DNA of 64,000 nucleotides, taken from Mycolicibacterium stellerae (lineage in GTDB: Bacteria; Actinomycetota; Actinomycetes; Mycobacteriales; Mycobacteriaceae). The notes under the pieces are model-generated. The model was not told where the DNA came from and did no database searches. It saw only the letters and a list, made by a program, of their open reading frames with translations. The DNA lies in assembly GCF_003719305.1 (NCBI RefSeq), contig NZ_RARC01000030.1, positions 1 to 64,000 on the forward strand, in the 5' to 3' direction. Positions within the stretch are counted from its first letter, which is position 1, and each line of letters starts with the position of its first letter. Shown piece by piece: positions 55,260 through 63,971 of the stretch. Both the position numbers and the translations under genes were made by a program.

Positions 55260-56633
55260 TCACGTCACCAGCTCGTCGATGACCTCTTGCGCTGCGCGCT
55301 CGCCCGCGTTGACCGCGCCCTCCATGTAGGCGCTCCAGTACGTGGCGGTGTCCGTCGACGCCCAGTGGATCGGGCCGATCGGGACGGTCAGCGCCGGCCC
55401 GTATTTCGTCCACACATGCGGGCCGTGGTTGGCGTTGTAGCACCCACGCGTCCACTGCCGATCCGACCATTCCCCGTCGACGTAGTGCTCTGGGCGGGCC
55501 GCCCTCTGGCCGTAGTGCCGCACCAACTCGGCTGTCATCGCGGCCCTGCGCTCGGCCTGCGGGAGCCTGCCGACGGTGCGTGCTTCGTCGCCCTCCAGGA
55601 ACAGCAGGATGACGCCGTGGTCGTCGCCGGGAATGCAGGTGTCGTTAGACATCCGGGCGGGACCGACGTCGGAGATGAGCTGCCCGTTGAATCCATCTGC
55701 GCGCCAGAACGGTTCGTCGTAGATGAAGAACGCCTTCATCGCCGAGCCGTTGGGAAGTCGCTGGGTGAGCTGGTCGCGGACGCCGGAAAGCGGTGGGTCG
55801 TAAATGATTCGGCCAGCCAGAGTCGGCGAGATCGCGACGATGACCCGGCGTGCATGAGCCACCCGGCCGCCACGGCAGTGCACTGTGACGTTGTCTGCGG
55901 CGTGTTCGATGAGAAGAACCGGCGCCTCGAGGACGATGTGGTCTGCGATGAGCGCGGCCAGTCGCTTCGGAATCTCGCTGGTACCACCGACGAACCGGGT
56001 GGTCTGCGCGCCGCCCTCGGATTCCGCAAAGATCTCCGACGTCACCCCGCAGGTCTGAATCGTGAACAGCAGATGCAGAAACGACACCTCGGCGGTCGGC
56101 ACGGCCAGGATCCCGACCGTGCAGATCTCCAGCAGGTTGCGGGCCACCCTCGACAAACCCTGCGCGTCGTACCAGGCGCCCGCGGTGATCGCGTCCCACT
56201 CGGTGGCGCGCGGTGCCAGCCAGGGCGCCTCGACGGGAACTTCGGCCGCCAACACGTCGAGTCGGCGCAGCACCAGCTCGAGCTCCTTCAGCTCTGAGGC
56301 GAAGCGGGCATGAAACTCGTTCTCCCGCAACACCCCCGAGCCGTCCAACTCGTAAGACGTCTCGCCCTCGTCGTACTGCGGGTAGGTCTCGACCCCCAGT
56401 TCGGCCGCCAACGCGAACATCCGTTGATGGGTGTCGCCGATCCACTGGGCCCCGAGCTCGATCGGCACCCCCGGAACGGCCTCCTCGGTGAGAATCCGTC
56501 CGCCCACCCGTTCGTCGGCCTCCAACACCAGCGGCCTGAGCCCGGCCTCGAGCACCCGTCGGGCGGCGATCATCCCCGAAATGCCTGCTCCGACGATGAC
56601 GACGTCGGCTTCATGGCCTGCTGGGTGTGCCAT
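55260..56633 (-). CDS. Flavin monoamine oxidase
   Basis: 457 residues from ATG 56633. FAD-binding DVVIVGAGISGMIAARRVLEAGLRPLVLEADERVGGRI (dinucleotide fold plus GG-R motif), VPIELGAQWIGDTHQRM, and the C-terminal DGEWSDRQWTRGCYNANHGPHVWTKYGPALTVPIGPIHWASTDTATYWSAYMEGAVNAG, which is the usual flavin-closing region; the Glu that often follows the A/S-T-x-x-W turn is replaced by Thr-Asp-Thr. No Cys for covalent flavin is evident. It oxidises a primary or polyamine-like substrate. The 3' neighbours are an amino-acid importer. Confidence 0.88.
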   Translation of the reverse strand: MAHPAGHEADVVIVGAGISGMIAARRVLEAGLRPLVLEADERVGGRILTEEAVPGVPIELGAQWIGDTHQRMFALAAELGVETYPQYDEGETSYELDGSGVLRENEFHARFASELKELELVLRRLDVLAAEVPVEAPWLAPRATEWDAITAGAWYDAQGLSRVARNLLEICTVGILAVPTAEVSFLHLLFTIQTCGVTSEIFAESEGGAQTTRFVGGTSEIPKRLAALIADHIVLEAPVLLIEHAADNVTVHCRGGRVAHARRVIVAISPTLAGRIIYDPPLSGVRDQLTQRLPNGSAMKAFFIYDEPFWRADGFNGQLISDVGPARMSNDTCIPGDDHGVILLFLEGDEARTVGRLPQAERRAAMTAELVRHYGQRAARPEHYVDGEWSDRQWTRGCYNANHGPHVWTKYGPALTVPIGPIHWASTDTATYWSAYMEGAVNAGERAAQEVIDELVT

Positions 56634-56656
56634 GGTGCACACCCTCCCACGGACCC

Positions 56657-57430
56657 CTACAAAGGGTTGAGGATTCGGTCGAGGAACTGCCGCGTCCGCT
56701 CTTCCTTCGGGTCGCCGATCACCTCGGCGGGCGGACCCTTTTCCAGGATCACGCCCTGGTCGGTGAACAGCACTTGGTCGGAAACCTGCTTGGCGAACTG
56801 GATCTCGTGGGTGACGATGACCAGAGTCCAGCCCTCGACCGCCAGGTCCTTGATCACCGAAAGCACCTCGCCGACCAGTTCGGGGTCCAGTGCGGAGGTC
56901 GGCTCGTCGAAAAGCACCACCTTCGGCTTTAGCGCCAGCGCCCGCGCGATGCCGACGCGCTGCTGCTGTCCGCCCGACAGCTGGAACGGGTACTGGTCCC
57001 GCTTTTCGGCCAGCCCGACCTGCTCCAGTAGCTCGACTGCGTCGGCTTCCGCCTCGTCCTTCGGCCGCTTCTGCACGTACACCGGACCCTCGGTGACGTT
57101 CTGCAACACCGTCTTGTGCGGAAAAAGGTTGTGCGACTGGAACACAAAGCCGCTCTGCGCGCGGTAGCGGCGCAGTTGGTCATTCGACACCGGCTTGGAG
57201 AAGTCGACCTCGACGCCGTCCTCCCCGCCGACCCGGATCACCCCGGCGTCGGGCTTGTCGAGCGCGGCCAGCGCCCGAAGCAGCGTCGTCTTACCCGAGC
57301 CCGACGGGCCGATGATGGCGGTCGACGTCCCGCGCGGAACGGTGAACGACACACCCTTGAGCACTTCGTTGTCGCCGAAGGCCTTGTGCACATCCTCGGC
57401 GACGATCCTGTCTTCGCGGGGCTCCGTCAT
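56657..57430 (-). CDS. Polar amino-acid ABC transporter ATPase
   Basis: 257 residues. Walker A GPSGSGKTT (about 37-45), QSHNLFPHKTVLQNV Q-loop, signature LSGGQQQRVGIARALALKP, Walker B VVLFDEPTSALDPE, and switch His in IVTHEIQFA. Sequence type is GlnQ/HisP/TcyN. Its start overlaps the stop of the fused binding protein/permease by 4 nt. The substrate is probably cystine or another polar amino acid. Confidence 0.91.
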   Translation of the reverse strand: MTEPREDRIVAEDVHKAFGDNEVLKGVSFTVPRGTSTAIIGPSGSGKTTLLRALAALDKPDAGVIRVGGEDGVEVDFSKPVSNDQLRRYRAQSGFVFQSHNLFPHKTVLQNVTEGPVYVQKRPKDEAEADAVELLEQVGLAEKRDQYPFQLSGGQQQRVGIARALALKPKVVLFDEPTSALDPELVGEVLSVIKDLAVEGWTLVIVTHEIQFAKQVSDQVLFTDQGVILEKGPPAEVIGDPKEERTRQFLDRILNPL

Positions 57431-58899
57431 CGCGCCACATACCTTTCCAGCCGACTTTCAACTCGGCTCTGACCAAACGAGAGCACCAGGCAGATGACCC
57501 AGTAGTAGACCGCGGCCGTGGTGTACAAGGCGAGGAAGTCGAACGTCCTGGCCGCGATCTCCTGCGATTGCCGCAACAGCTCGGTCACCAGGATCGTCGA
57601 CGCCAGCGACGTGTCCTTGAGCAAGGAGATCAGCGTGTTGGACAACGGCGGCACAGCGACCCTGGCCGCCTGCGGCAGGATGATCCGTCGCAGTGAGCCG
57701 ACGTAGTTGAGGCCGATCGTTTCGGCCGCCTCCCATTGGCCCTTGGGGATGCTCTGGATCGCGGAGCGAATGATCTCGGCGGCGTAGCCTCCGACGTTCA
57801 ACGAGAACGCGATGATGGCCGCAGGCCACGGGTCGATCTTCACCCCCAGCTGGGGCAGTGCGTAGAACACGATGAACAGCTGCACAAGCAACGGGGTGCC
57901 GCGAATGACCGAGATGTAGAACCGCGCGACGTTCGTCAGGATCACGTTCGGCGACAGCCGGGCCAGCGCGACCGCCAGCGCAATGGCGATGCCGATCACG
58001 AAGCTGATCACCGTCAGCGGAATCGTCTTCGTGATCGCCGCTTTGGCCAGCGGTCCCAGGCTGCTGAGCACGAGCTGCCACTGCGACTCGGTCACCTTCT
58101 TCTCGGCAGGCGCCGCGGGTCCGCCCGATGCGTCGGCCTTGAGGTACTTCTGCGAGATCTCGGCCAGCGTGCCGTCGGCGCGCAGCTCGTCAAGCGCCTT
58201 GTTCAGGTCGGGCAGCAGCCCGCTGTCCTTGCGGGCGGCGAAACCCTGCTCGCTTTTCTCGCCGACGTTGCCTGCGATCTTCACCGTCTTGTCGCCCGTC
58301 TCCGCGAGGTAGGCGTACACCGCGATGCTGTCGTTCACCACGACGTCCACCCGGCCCTGGTTGAGCAGCTTGATCGCCTGGGTGAACCCCTCGACCGACT
58401 CGACGCGTGCGCCCGCCTTTCTGGCCACCTCCGACCAGTTGCTCGTCGCGTTCTCGGCCGCCACCTTGCCCTTGAGGTCGGCCAGCGTCGTGATCGAGTT
58501 GTCGTCGGCGCGGGTGACGATCACGCCTTCGCCGACCGAATAGGGCTCCGACAGGTCGTACTTGGCCTTGCGCTCGTCGTTGATCGTCACCTCGTTGGCG
58601 ACGACGTCGAAGCGGTTCGCCTCGAGTGCGGCGAACATTGCGTCCCACGGCGTTTCGACGAATTCGACTCTGACGCCCAGCTTTTCGCCGACCGCCTTCG
58701 CGACGTCGACGTCATATCCCACGAGCTCATTGGCTGCGTCGTGGTAGCTGAACGGGGCGTAGACGCCCTCGGTGCCGACGCGAAGGACTCCTGCCGACTT
58801 GATCGGGTTTTCGCCGTTGGTGCCCGACGACCCGCAGGCCGCAAGGAGAAGCGCAGCCAGCAGTATCAGAGCGACGACGGGTTTTCTTAGATAGCGCAC
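57427..58899 (-). CDS. Amino-acid ABC transporter, fused binding protein and permease
   Basis: 490 residues. Residues 1-21 are a lipoprotein signal (LLLAAC). A type II substrate-binding domain (about 35-255) carries VLRVGTEGVYAPFSYHDAANELVGYDVDVAKAVGEKLG and VVANEVTINDERKAKYDLSEPYSVG. A short linker rich in Ala/Pro/Lys leads to a HisM/TcyL-type permease (about 275-490) with AAETIGLNYVGSLRRIILPQAARVAVPPL as EAA loop. A binding protein fused to the permease occurs in some Gram-positive importers. Operon with the ATPase gene. Confidence 0.9.
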   Translation of the reverse strand: MRYLRKPVVALILLAALLLAACGSSGTNGENPIKSAGVLRVGTEGVYAPFSYHDAANELVGYDVDVAKAVGEKLGVRVEFVETPWDAMFAALEANRFDVVANEVTINDERKAKYDLSEPYSVGEGVIVTRADDNSITTLADLKGKVAAENATSNWSEVARKAGARVESVEGFTQAIKLLNQGRVDVVVNDSIAVYAYLAETGDKTVKIAGNVGEKSEQGFAARKDSGLLPDLNKALDELRADGTLAEISQKYLKADASGGPAAPAEKKVTESQWQLVLSSLGPLAKAAITKTIPLTVISFVIGIAIALAVALARLSPNVILTNVARFYISVIRGTPLLVQLFIVFYALPQLGVKIDPWPAAIIAFSLNVGGYAAEIIRSAIQSIPKGQWEAAETIGLNYVGSLRRIILPQAARVAVPPLSNTLISLLKDTSLASTILVTELLRQSQEIAARTFDFLALYTTAAVYYWVICLVLSFGQSRVESRLERYVAR

Positions 58900-58975
58900 C
58901 GGCGGACGCTAACAAGTCGCGGGCAAAGTCCCAAGGGTTCTGCTCAGGTCACGCGGTATATAGGATCGGCGCGCA

Positions 58976-60298
58976 ATGCCACAGGAACTGACTGCCGAGC
59001 AGGCCGCCGCGCGGCTCAACCCACAGGACACGCTGGGAATGCCTCTCGGGCCCGGCCAGCCACCAGCGTTCCTGCGCGCGCTTGGCGTGCGCGAGGACTG
59101 GACGGACCTTCGCGTCTACGGCGCGCTGCTGGCCGTCGGCACCGAACTGTTCTCGCGTCGCGGCGTCGGATACCTGTCCGGCTTCTACGGCCCGCTCGAG
59201 CGGGCATTGCGGGACTCTGGCGTCGACATCGAGTTCACCCCCGCGGACTTCCGCCGCTTCGGCCCATTGCTGGCGGCCCAGTCCCCGCGGGTGATGACGA
59301 CGGTGGCCACGCCGCCCGACGCCGACGGTTGGTGCTCCCTGTCGCTGCACGCCGGCGGCACGATCGGCGAATTGCACCGCGCCGGCGCCGACCCGGATCG
59401 GCTGCTGGTCGTCGAGGTCTCCGAGGCCTACCCGCGGACCTTCGGGCTCGGCGAAGAGCACCGCCACGCGCTGCACGTCGACGAGATCGACGTGCTTGTC
59501 CGCTCGACGGAGGCACCCCTTGCTCTGCCGGGCGGCGAGGCACCGCCCACGGACGTCGACAAGGCCATCGCCAGGCACTCCGTCGACTACATCCCGTCCG
59601 GCGCGACGCTGCAGACCGGCATCGGCTCGATCCCCAACCAGATCGCCACGGTGCTGGCCGAGGGCGACGGCGGTGACTACGGGCTGCACAGCGAGATGTT
59701 CACCGACGGCTGCATGAAGCTGCATCGCGCAGGCAAGGTCACCAACGCAGGCAAAGGCCAGTACGACGGTGTCAGCGTGACGACGTTCGCGTTCGGCTCC
59801 TCGGAGCTCTACGAGTGGTTGGACGGCAACTCCGACGTGGTGTTTCTACCGGTCGAGATCGTCAACGCACCGGAGGTGATCGCCGCCAACCACCAGATGG
59901 TCACCATCAACGGTGCGCTGGCCATCGACGTCCACGGTCAGGTGGTGGCCGACACGATCTCCGGCGGCCAGTTCAGCGGCATCGGCGGGGCCGAGGACTT
60001 CGTCGCCGGTGCCGGGCTGGAACTAACGGACCGGTCGTTGATCTGCCTGCCGTCGACGTTCGAGAAGGACGGGGTCCTTCGGTCGCGGATCGTGCCGTGG
60101 TTCGACGCGGGCGCCGTCATCACGACGCCACGGCACCACGTCGACGTGATCGTCACCGAGCACGGCGCAGCCGAACTGGAGGGCAGGACCGTTCGGGAGC
60201 GCGGCGAGGCGCTCGCGGCGATCGCACATCCGCAGTTCCGCGACGACCTGCTGGCCGCCGCCGAGCGTGCGTCGAAGGGCCGCTCGCCGGTCACGTAG
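58976..60298 (+). CDS. Acetyl-CoA hydrolase/CoA transferase family protein
   Basis: 440 residues. Two tandem CoA-transferase halves: ALGVREDWTDLRVYGALLAVGTELFS and a C-terminal ATLQTGIGSIPNQIATVLAEGDGGDYGLHSEMFTDGCMKLHRAGKVTNAGKGQ, where the Glu in HSEMFTDG aligns with the covalent catalytic Glu of the 4-hydroxybutyrate/acetyl-CoA transferases. SGGQFSGIGGAEDFVAGAGL is the conserved CoA loop. It moves CoA between acyl-CoA and a free acid, or hydrolyses acetyl-CoA; acyl specificity is unknown. Its stop overlaps the convergent gluQ stop by 8 nt. Confidence 0.87.
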   Translation: MPQELTAEQAAARLNPQDTLGMPLGPGQPPAFLRALGVREDWTDLRVYGALLAVGTELFSRRGVGYLSGFYGPLERALRDSGVDIEFTPADFRRFGPLLAAQSPRVMTTVATPPDADGWCSLSLHAGGTIGELHRAGADPDRLLVVEVSEAYPRTFGLGEEHRHALHVDEIDVLVRSTEAPLALPGGEAPPTDVDKAIARHSVDYIPSGATLQTGIGSIPNQIATVLAEGDGGDYGLHSEMFTDGCMKLHRAGKVTNAGKGQYDGVSVTTFAFGSSELYEWLDGNSDVVFLPVEIVNAPEVIAANHQMVTINGALAIDVHGQVVADTISGGQFSGIGGAEDFVAGAGLELTDRSLICLPSTFEKDGVLRSRIVPWFDAGAVITTPRHHVDVIVTEHGAAELEGRTVRERGEALAAIAHPQFRDDLLAAAERASKGRSPVT

Positions 60299-61175
60299 CA
60301 GGCGAATAGATCCATGGGTCGCGGGGCAGTCCGGCAGGGTCGAACTCCTCGAGCATCCCGGCAAGCGTCGTCGCGCCGAAGCGCAGCGATGCGGCGATCT
60401 GCTCCAGCACGCGCGGCATCCCGATCTGCGCCAATGTCACCGCGCCGTCGCGCTTGGCGAGCCGTGCACCGTCCTCGTTGAGCACCAGCGCAACGTGTGC
60501 GTACGTCGGCTCCGGATGGCCGAGCAGGTTCGCGAGGTAGGCCTGGCGTGGGGAGGACGCCAGCAGATCGTCGCCGCGCACCACCTGGTCGACGAACTGT
60601 GCCGCGTCGTCGACGACGACCGCGAGGTTGTATGCGGCCACCCCGTCACCCCTGCGGACCACGAAATCGTCGACCACGCCGGTGTATTCACCATGCAGAA
60701 GGTCGTGGACGGTGTGGGTGGTGACGTCGGTGCGCAGTCGCAACGCGGGCGGCCGGCCCGCGGCTTCGCGCCGCTCCTCGCGCTCGGCGTCGGTCAGGTC
60801 ACGACAGGTTCCCGGATAGGCGCCCTGCGGGGCGTGCGGGGCACGCGGCGCCTGCTGGACATCTTTTCTGCTGCAATAGCATTCGTAGAGCAGGCCGCGC
60901 TCGGCCAGCGCGTCGACAGCATGGTCGTAGCGCTGCGGATGGTGCGTCTGCCACTCGGCCGGCCCGTCCCATGTGAGGCCGATCGCCGCAAGGTCGTCGA
61001 GTTGACGCGCCGCGATGTCGGAGTGGGTGCGGTCGTCGAGGTCGTCGACCCGCATCAGGAAGCGCCGGCCCGTCGAACGCGCGAACAGCCACGCCAGCAC
61101 GGCCGTTCGCAGGTTGCCGATGTGCAGGTCGGCCGACGGGCTTGGGGCGAACCGGCCCGCGCCGGTTGGGGTCAC
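60291..61175 (-). CDS. gluQ: Glutamyl-Q tRNA(Asp) synthetase
   Basis: 294 residues. A GluRS-like catalytic domain without the anticodon-binding domain: GRFAPSPSADLHIGNLRTAVLAWLFA (HIGH as HIGN), RVDDLDDRTH, CYCSRKDVQQAP, and LAKRDGAVTL as KMSKS-like motif. Cys-rich zinc ligands are reduced to CYC and C in YPGTCRDL, as in E. coli YadB. It attaches glutamate to queuosine at position 34 of tRNA-Asp. It lies near tgt. Confidence 0.92.
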   Translation of the reverse strand: MTPTGAGRFAPSPSADLHIGNLRTAVLAWLFARSTGRRFLMRVDDLDDRTHSDIAARQLDDLAAIGLTWDGPAEWQTHHPQRYDHAVDALAERGLLYECYCSRKDVQQAPRAPHAPQGAYPGTCRDLTDAEREERREAAGRPPALRLRTDVTTHTVHDLLHGEYTGVVDDFVVRRGDGVAAYNLAVVVDDAAQFVDQVVRGDDLLASSPRQAYLANLLGHPEPTYAHVALVLNEDGARLAKRDGAVTLAQIGMPRVLEQIAASLRFGATTLAGMLEEFDPAGLPRDPWIYSPAT

Positions 61176-61193
61176 GCCCGCAATCTAGCCGAT

Positions 61194-61583
61194 TCAGTCA
61201 CGCTCCCACGGCGCCGCGTCGCCCATCTTCTTGTAGTACTTCGCCAGGTGGCTCTCGACCCGATCGACGTCGGCCTTCGGTATGTCGATGCCGCCACGCG
61301 CGCCGTCCATGATCGCTCCGGCCGCCATCACGCCGCGCGGAACGACCGCCAGCTTGCCGTTGACCACGTCGGCGATCAGCAGCTTGTAGGCGGTGAAGTT
61401 GTCCTTTTTGTCGCTGTCGTACCAGACGTGGGCGTCGCGGTACTTCTGGTTCGGTTCGTCTTCGGCGTCGGCCCATTTGCGGACCCGTTTCTCGGCCGCG
61501 TCGCCGTCCCATTCGCGGTCACGGTCGGCGAGCGGCAGATCCTGAAATGGTGTCACAGACATATCGGAGGCGTGCCCGGACAT
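61194..61583 (-). CDS. Conserved phage/actinobacterial protein of unknown function
   Basis: 129 residues from ATG 61583; ATG 61562 is also possible. The core PFQDLPLADRDREWDGDAAEKRVRKWADAEDEPNQKYRDAHVWYDSDKKDNFTAYKLLIADVVNGKLAVVPRGVMAAGAIMDGARGGIDIPKADVDRVESHLAKYYKKMG resembles a domain I recall next to, or fused with, phage capsid maturation proteases as well as stand-alone in actinobacteria. No other phage gene is close. It starts 8 nt after the aminotransferase stop, so it is probably read with that gene. Function is not assigned. Confidence 0.7.
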   Translation of the reverse strand: MSGHASDMSVTPFQDLPLADRDREWDGDAAEKRVRKWADAEDEPNQKYRDAHVWYDSDKKDNFTAYKLLIADVVNGKLAVVPRGVMAAGAIMDGARGGIDIPKADVDRVESHLAKYYKKMGDAAPWERD

Positions 61584-61591
61584 GATCGCGG

Positions 61592-62893
61592 CTAAACCCC
61601 GAGTGCGGCTGTGAAGGCGCTGTAAAACCAATCGACGTCCGAGGGCGAGAGGACCAGTGGCGGACGAATTTTCAGCACGTTGCCGTCGTGGCCGCACACG
61701 GAGATCAGCACCCGCTCTTCCCGGAGCGCGTTGACGATTCGGCGGGCCTCCGCGCGGTCGGGATTCCCGTTTTCCGCATCGGTGACCACCTCGACGCCGA
61801 CGTAGAGGCCTGCCCCGCGAACGTCGCCGATCCGCGGATCGTCGATGCTCGCCAGCCCGGCCCGCAGCGCCTCACCGACCGTGGCCGCGTTGGCCATCAG
61901 GTTCTCCTGCTCGATGACGTCGAGCACCGCCGACGCCGCGGCGATCGACACCGGGTTCCCGCCGAAGGTGTTGAAGTAGGGCACCCCGCGGGCGAACGGT
62001 TCGAGCACGTCGGCCCGAGCCGCCATCGCCGCGATCGGAATGCCGTTGCCCATCGGCTTGCCCGTCGTCACGATGTCGGGAACCAGGCCGTGCCGGTCGA
62101 ATCCCCACATCGACGCACCTGTGCGGGCGAACCCTGGCTGCACCTCGTCGGCGATGAACACCCCGCCGCGGCCGCGCACCTCGTCAACGGCGGCGCTCAG
62201 CACCGAGGTGTCGGCGTAGATGCCGTCCGACGAGAAGATGGTGTCGACGATCAGGCAGCCCACGCCGTGGCCCGCCGCGATCAGATCGTCGGCCGCTTGC
62301 GCCACGTCGGCGGTGAAGCGTGCCGCGAGCTCGTCGGCTGGCACGCGGTACGTGTCGGGCGGGTCGACGAGGCGCACGTTGGCACCCACTTTTGTCGCGC
62401 CGCCAAGTGAGGGCGAGATCGCCGTCGTCGACGCCGTGTTGCCGTGGTACGCGTCGCGGGTGATGACGATACCGGTTGCGCCGGTGCGCATTTCGGCGAC
62501 TCGAAGCGCCAGGTCGTTGACTTCCGATCCGGTGCATGCGTACATCACCTGATCCACTTCGGCCGGCATGGTCGCCAGCAGTCGCTGTGAGTACTCGACG
62601 ATGCCGCGGTGAAGGTAGCGGGTATGCGTGTTCAGCGTCGCCATCTGTCGAGACACCGCTTCGACCACGTGCGGGTGACAGTGCCCGACGCTGGCCACGT
62701 TGTTGTAGGCGTCCAGGTAGCGGACCCCGTCGGCGTCGAACAGGTGGCTGCCCTCCCCGCGCACCACGTGCACCGGCTGGTCGTAGAACAGCCGGTAAGC
62801 GGGCCCGAGGACCCGCTCACGGCTGGCGATCAGCGGGTCAGCCGGGCCGCCTGACCGATAGCTGTTGGAGTCCATGATGTTGGAGAAGCTCAC
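61592..62893 (-). CDS. Class III aminotransferase-fold phospho-lyase (ETNPPL/PHYKPL-like)
   Basis: 433 residues (ATG 62875 is an alternative start). Class III PLP fold: YNNVASVGHCHPHVVEAVSRQM, LNTHTRYLHRGIVEYSQRL, YACTGSEVNDLALRVAE, FIADEVQPGFARTG, and the PLP lysine in TTGKPMGNGIPIAAMA. NNVAxVGHCHP, PDTYR and PYFNTFGGNPVS closely follow ethanolamine-phosphate and phosphohydroxylysine phospho-lyases. It would release phosphate and ammonia from an O-phosphorylated amino compound. The divergent APH-type kinase could supply the substrate. Confidence 0.82.
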   Translation of the reverse strand: MSFSNIMDSNSYRSGGPADPLIASRERVLGPAYRLFYDQPVHVVRGEGSHLFDADGVRYLDAYNNVASVGHCHPHVVEAVSRQMATLNTHTRYLHRGIVEYSQRLLATMPAEVDQVMYACTGSEVNDLALRVAEMRTGATGIVITRDAYHGNTASTTAISPSLGGATKVGANVRLVDPPDTYRVPADELAARFTADVAQAADDLIAAGHGVGCLIVDTIFSSDGIYADTSVLSAAVDEVRGRGGVFIADEVQPGFARTGASMWGFDRHGLVPDIVTTGKPMGNGIPIAAMAARADVLEPFARGVPYFNTFGGNPVSIAAASAVLDVIEQENLMANAATVGEALRAGLASIDDPRIGDVRGAGLYVGVEVVTDAENGNPDRAEARRIVNALREERVLISVCGHDGNVLKIRPPLVLSPSDVDWFYSAFTAALGV

Positions 62894-62966
62894 GACCAGT
62901 GCCTCCGGTATCGCGGGTGGATGAGGCCAGTCTGCTGCATGACATGGCGTGCTTCAGACTGTGGGA

Positions 62967-63971
62967 GTGTCAGGACTTCCACCCGATCACGACCTGTATG
63001 CGCGTGCTGCCCTGCCGTCCTACGGTCGCGACCCCGACGCGCCCCTGCGACTGCTCAGCCTGTCCGAGAACGCCACCTACCTGGTGGACGACGCCGAACC
63101 GATCGTGCTGCGGGTACACCGCGCCGACTACCACTCACTGCAGGCGATCCGGTCGGAGCTCGCCTGGATGGCGGCGCTGCGCGAACAGACCGATGTCGTC
63201 ACACCACAGCTCGTTGCCGCCGAGGACGGCAGCGAGGTGGTGACGACAGTTCGCAACGGCCATCCGCTCAACGTCGACGCGGTGACCTTCATATCGGGAT
63301 GTACAGCCGAGGAACGGCCGGACGTCGTCGGCTTCGACCAGCTCGGCCGCATCACCGCGACCATGCACGACCATGTTCAGGGTTGGCGGGCGCCGGACTA
63401 CTTCACCCGCTTCTCATGGGACGCCGACAGCATGATCGGGCCGCAGGGCCGATGGGGTAACTGGCGGCACGCACCGGGGTTGACGACCGCCGACGAGGCG
63501 GTGATCGAACGGGTCGCGACCGAGCTGAACCGCATGCTGGCCGAGTTCGGTTGTGCACCTGATCGTTTCGGCCTGATACACGCCGACCTTCGGATGGCGA
63601 ACCTGATGATCGATCCGGAGGTGGAGGCAGGCCCCATCACCGTCATCGATTTCGACGACTGTGGCTGGTCGTGGCATCTCGCCGATCTCGGCGCCGTGGT
63701 GTCGTTCATCGAAGACACCCCGGAAGCCGAGGCGATGATCGCCGGCTGGCTGGCGGGATACCGCGAACGACGCGAGTTGCCCGCCGAACACCTCGACATG
63801 ATCCCGTCGTTCGTGATCCTGCGACGCCTGCAGCTGACGGCATGGGTGGCGTCGCACGCGCACGCCGACAGTGCCATCGCATTCGCCGACGGCTTCGCCG
63901 AAGGAACGGCGCGCCTTGCCGAGCGCTACCTTGCCGACCGGCACTGGTTGCGAAGCGCCATCTACACGTAG
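62967..63971 (+). CDS. APH-family kinase (homoserine/hydroxylysine kinase-like)
   Basis: About 334 residues from GTG 62967; GTG 62949 is possible. Kinase-like N-lobe LSENATYLVDDAEPIVLRVHRADYHS, catalytic loop IHADLRMANLMID, and IDFDDCGWSWHLADLGAVVSFIED as metal loop. This matches the choline-kinase-like subgroup with hydroxylysine and ethanolamine kinases. It is divergent from the phospho-lyase gene, with about 70 nt between starts. The pair suggests phosphorylation followed by phospho-elimination of an amino alcohol. Confidence 0.82.
   Translation: MSGLPPDHDLYARAALPSYGRDPDAPLRLLSLSENATYLVDDAEPIVLRVHRADYHSLQAIRSELAWMAALREQTDVVTPQLVAAEDGSEVVTTVRNGHPLNVDAVTFISGCTAEERPDVVGFDQLGRITATMHDHVQGWRAPDYFTRFSWDADSMIGPQGRWGNWRHAPGLTTADEAVIERVATELNRMLAEFGCAPDRFGLIHADLRMANLMIDPEVEAGPITVIDFDDCGWSWHLADLGAVVSFIEDTPEAEAMIAGWLAGYRERRELPAEHLDMIPSFVILRRLQLTAWVASHAHADSAIAFADGFAEGTARLAERYLADRHWLRSAIYT

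Noticed and set aside
58900..58975. Possible riboswitch or leader between the amino-acid importer and the CoA-transferase gene
   Set aside because: The 76-bp divergent gap shows no conserved leader structure; only a TATATA-like promoter element was noted.
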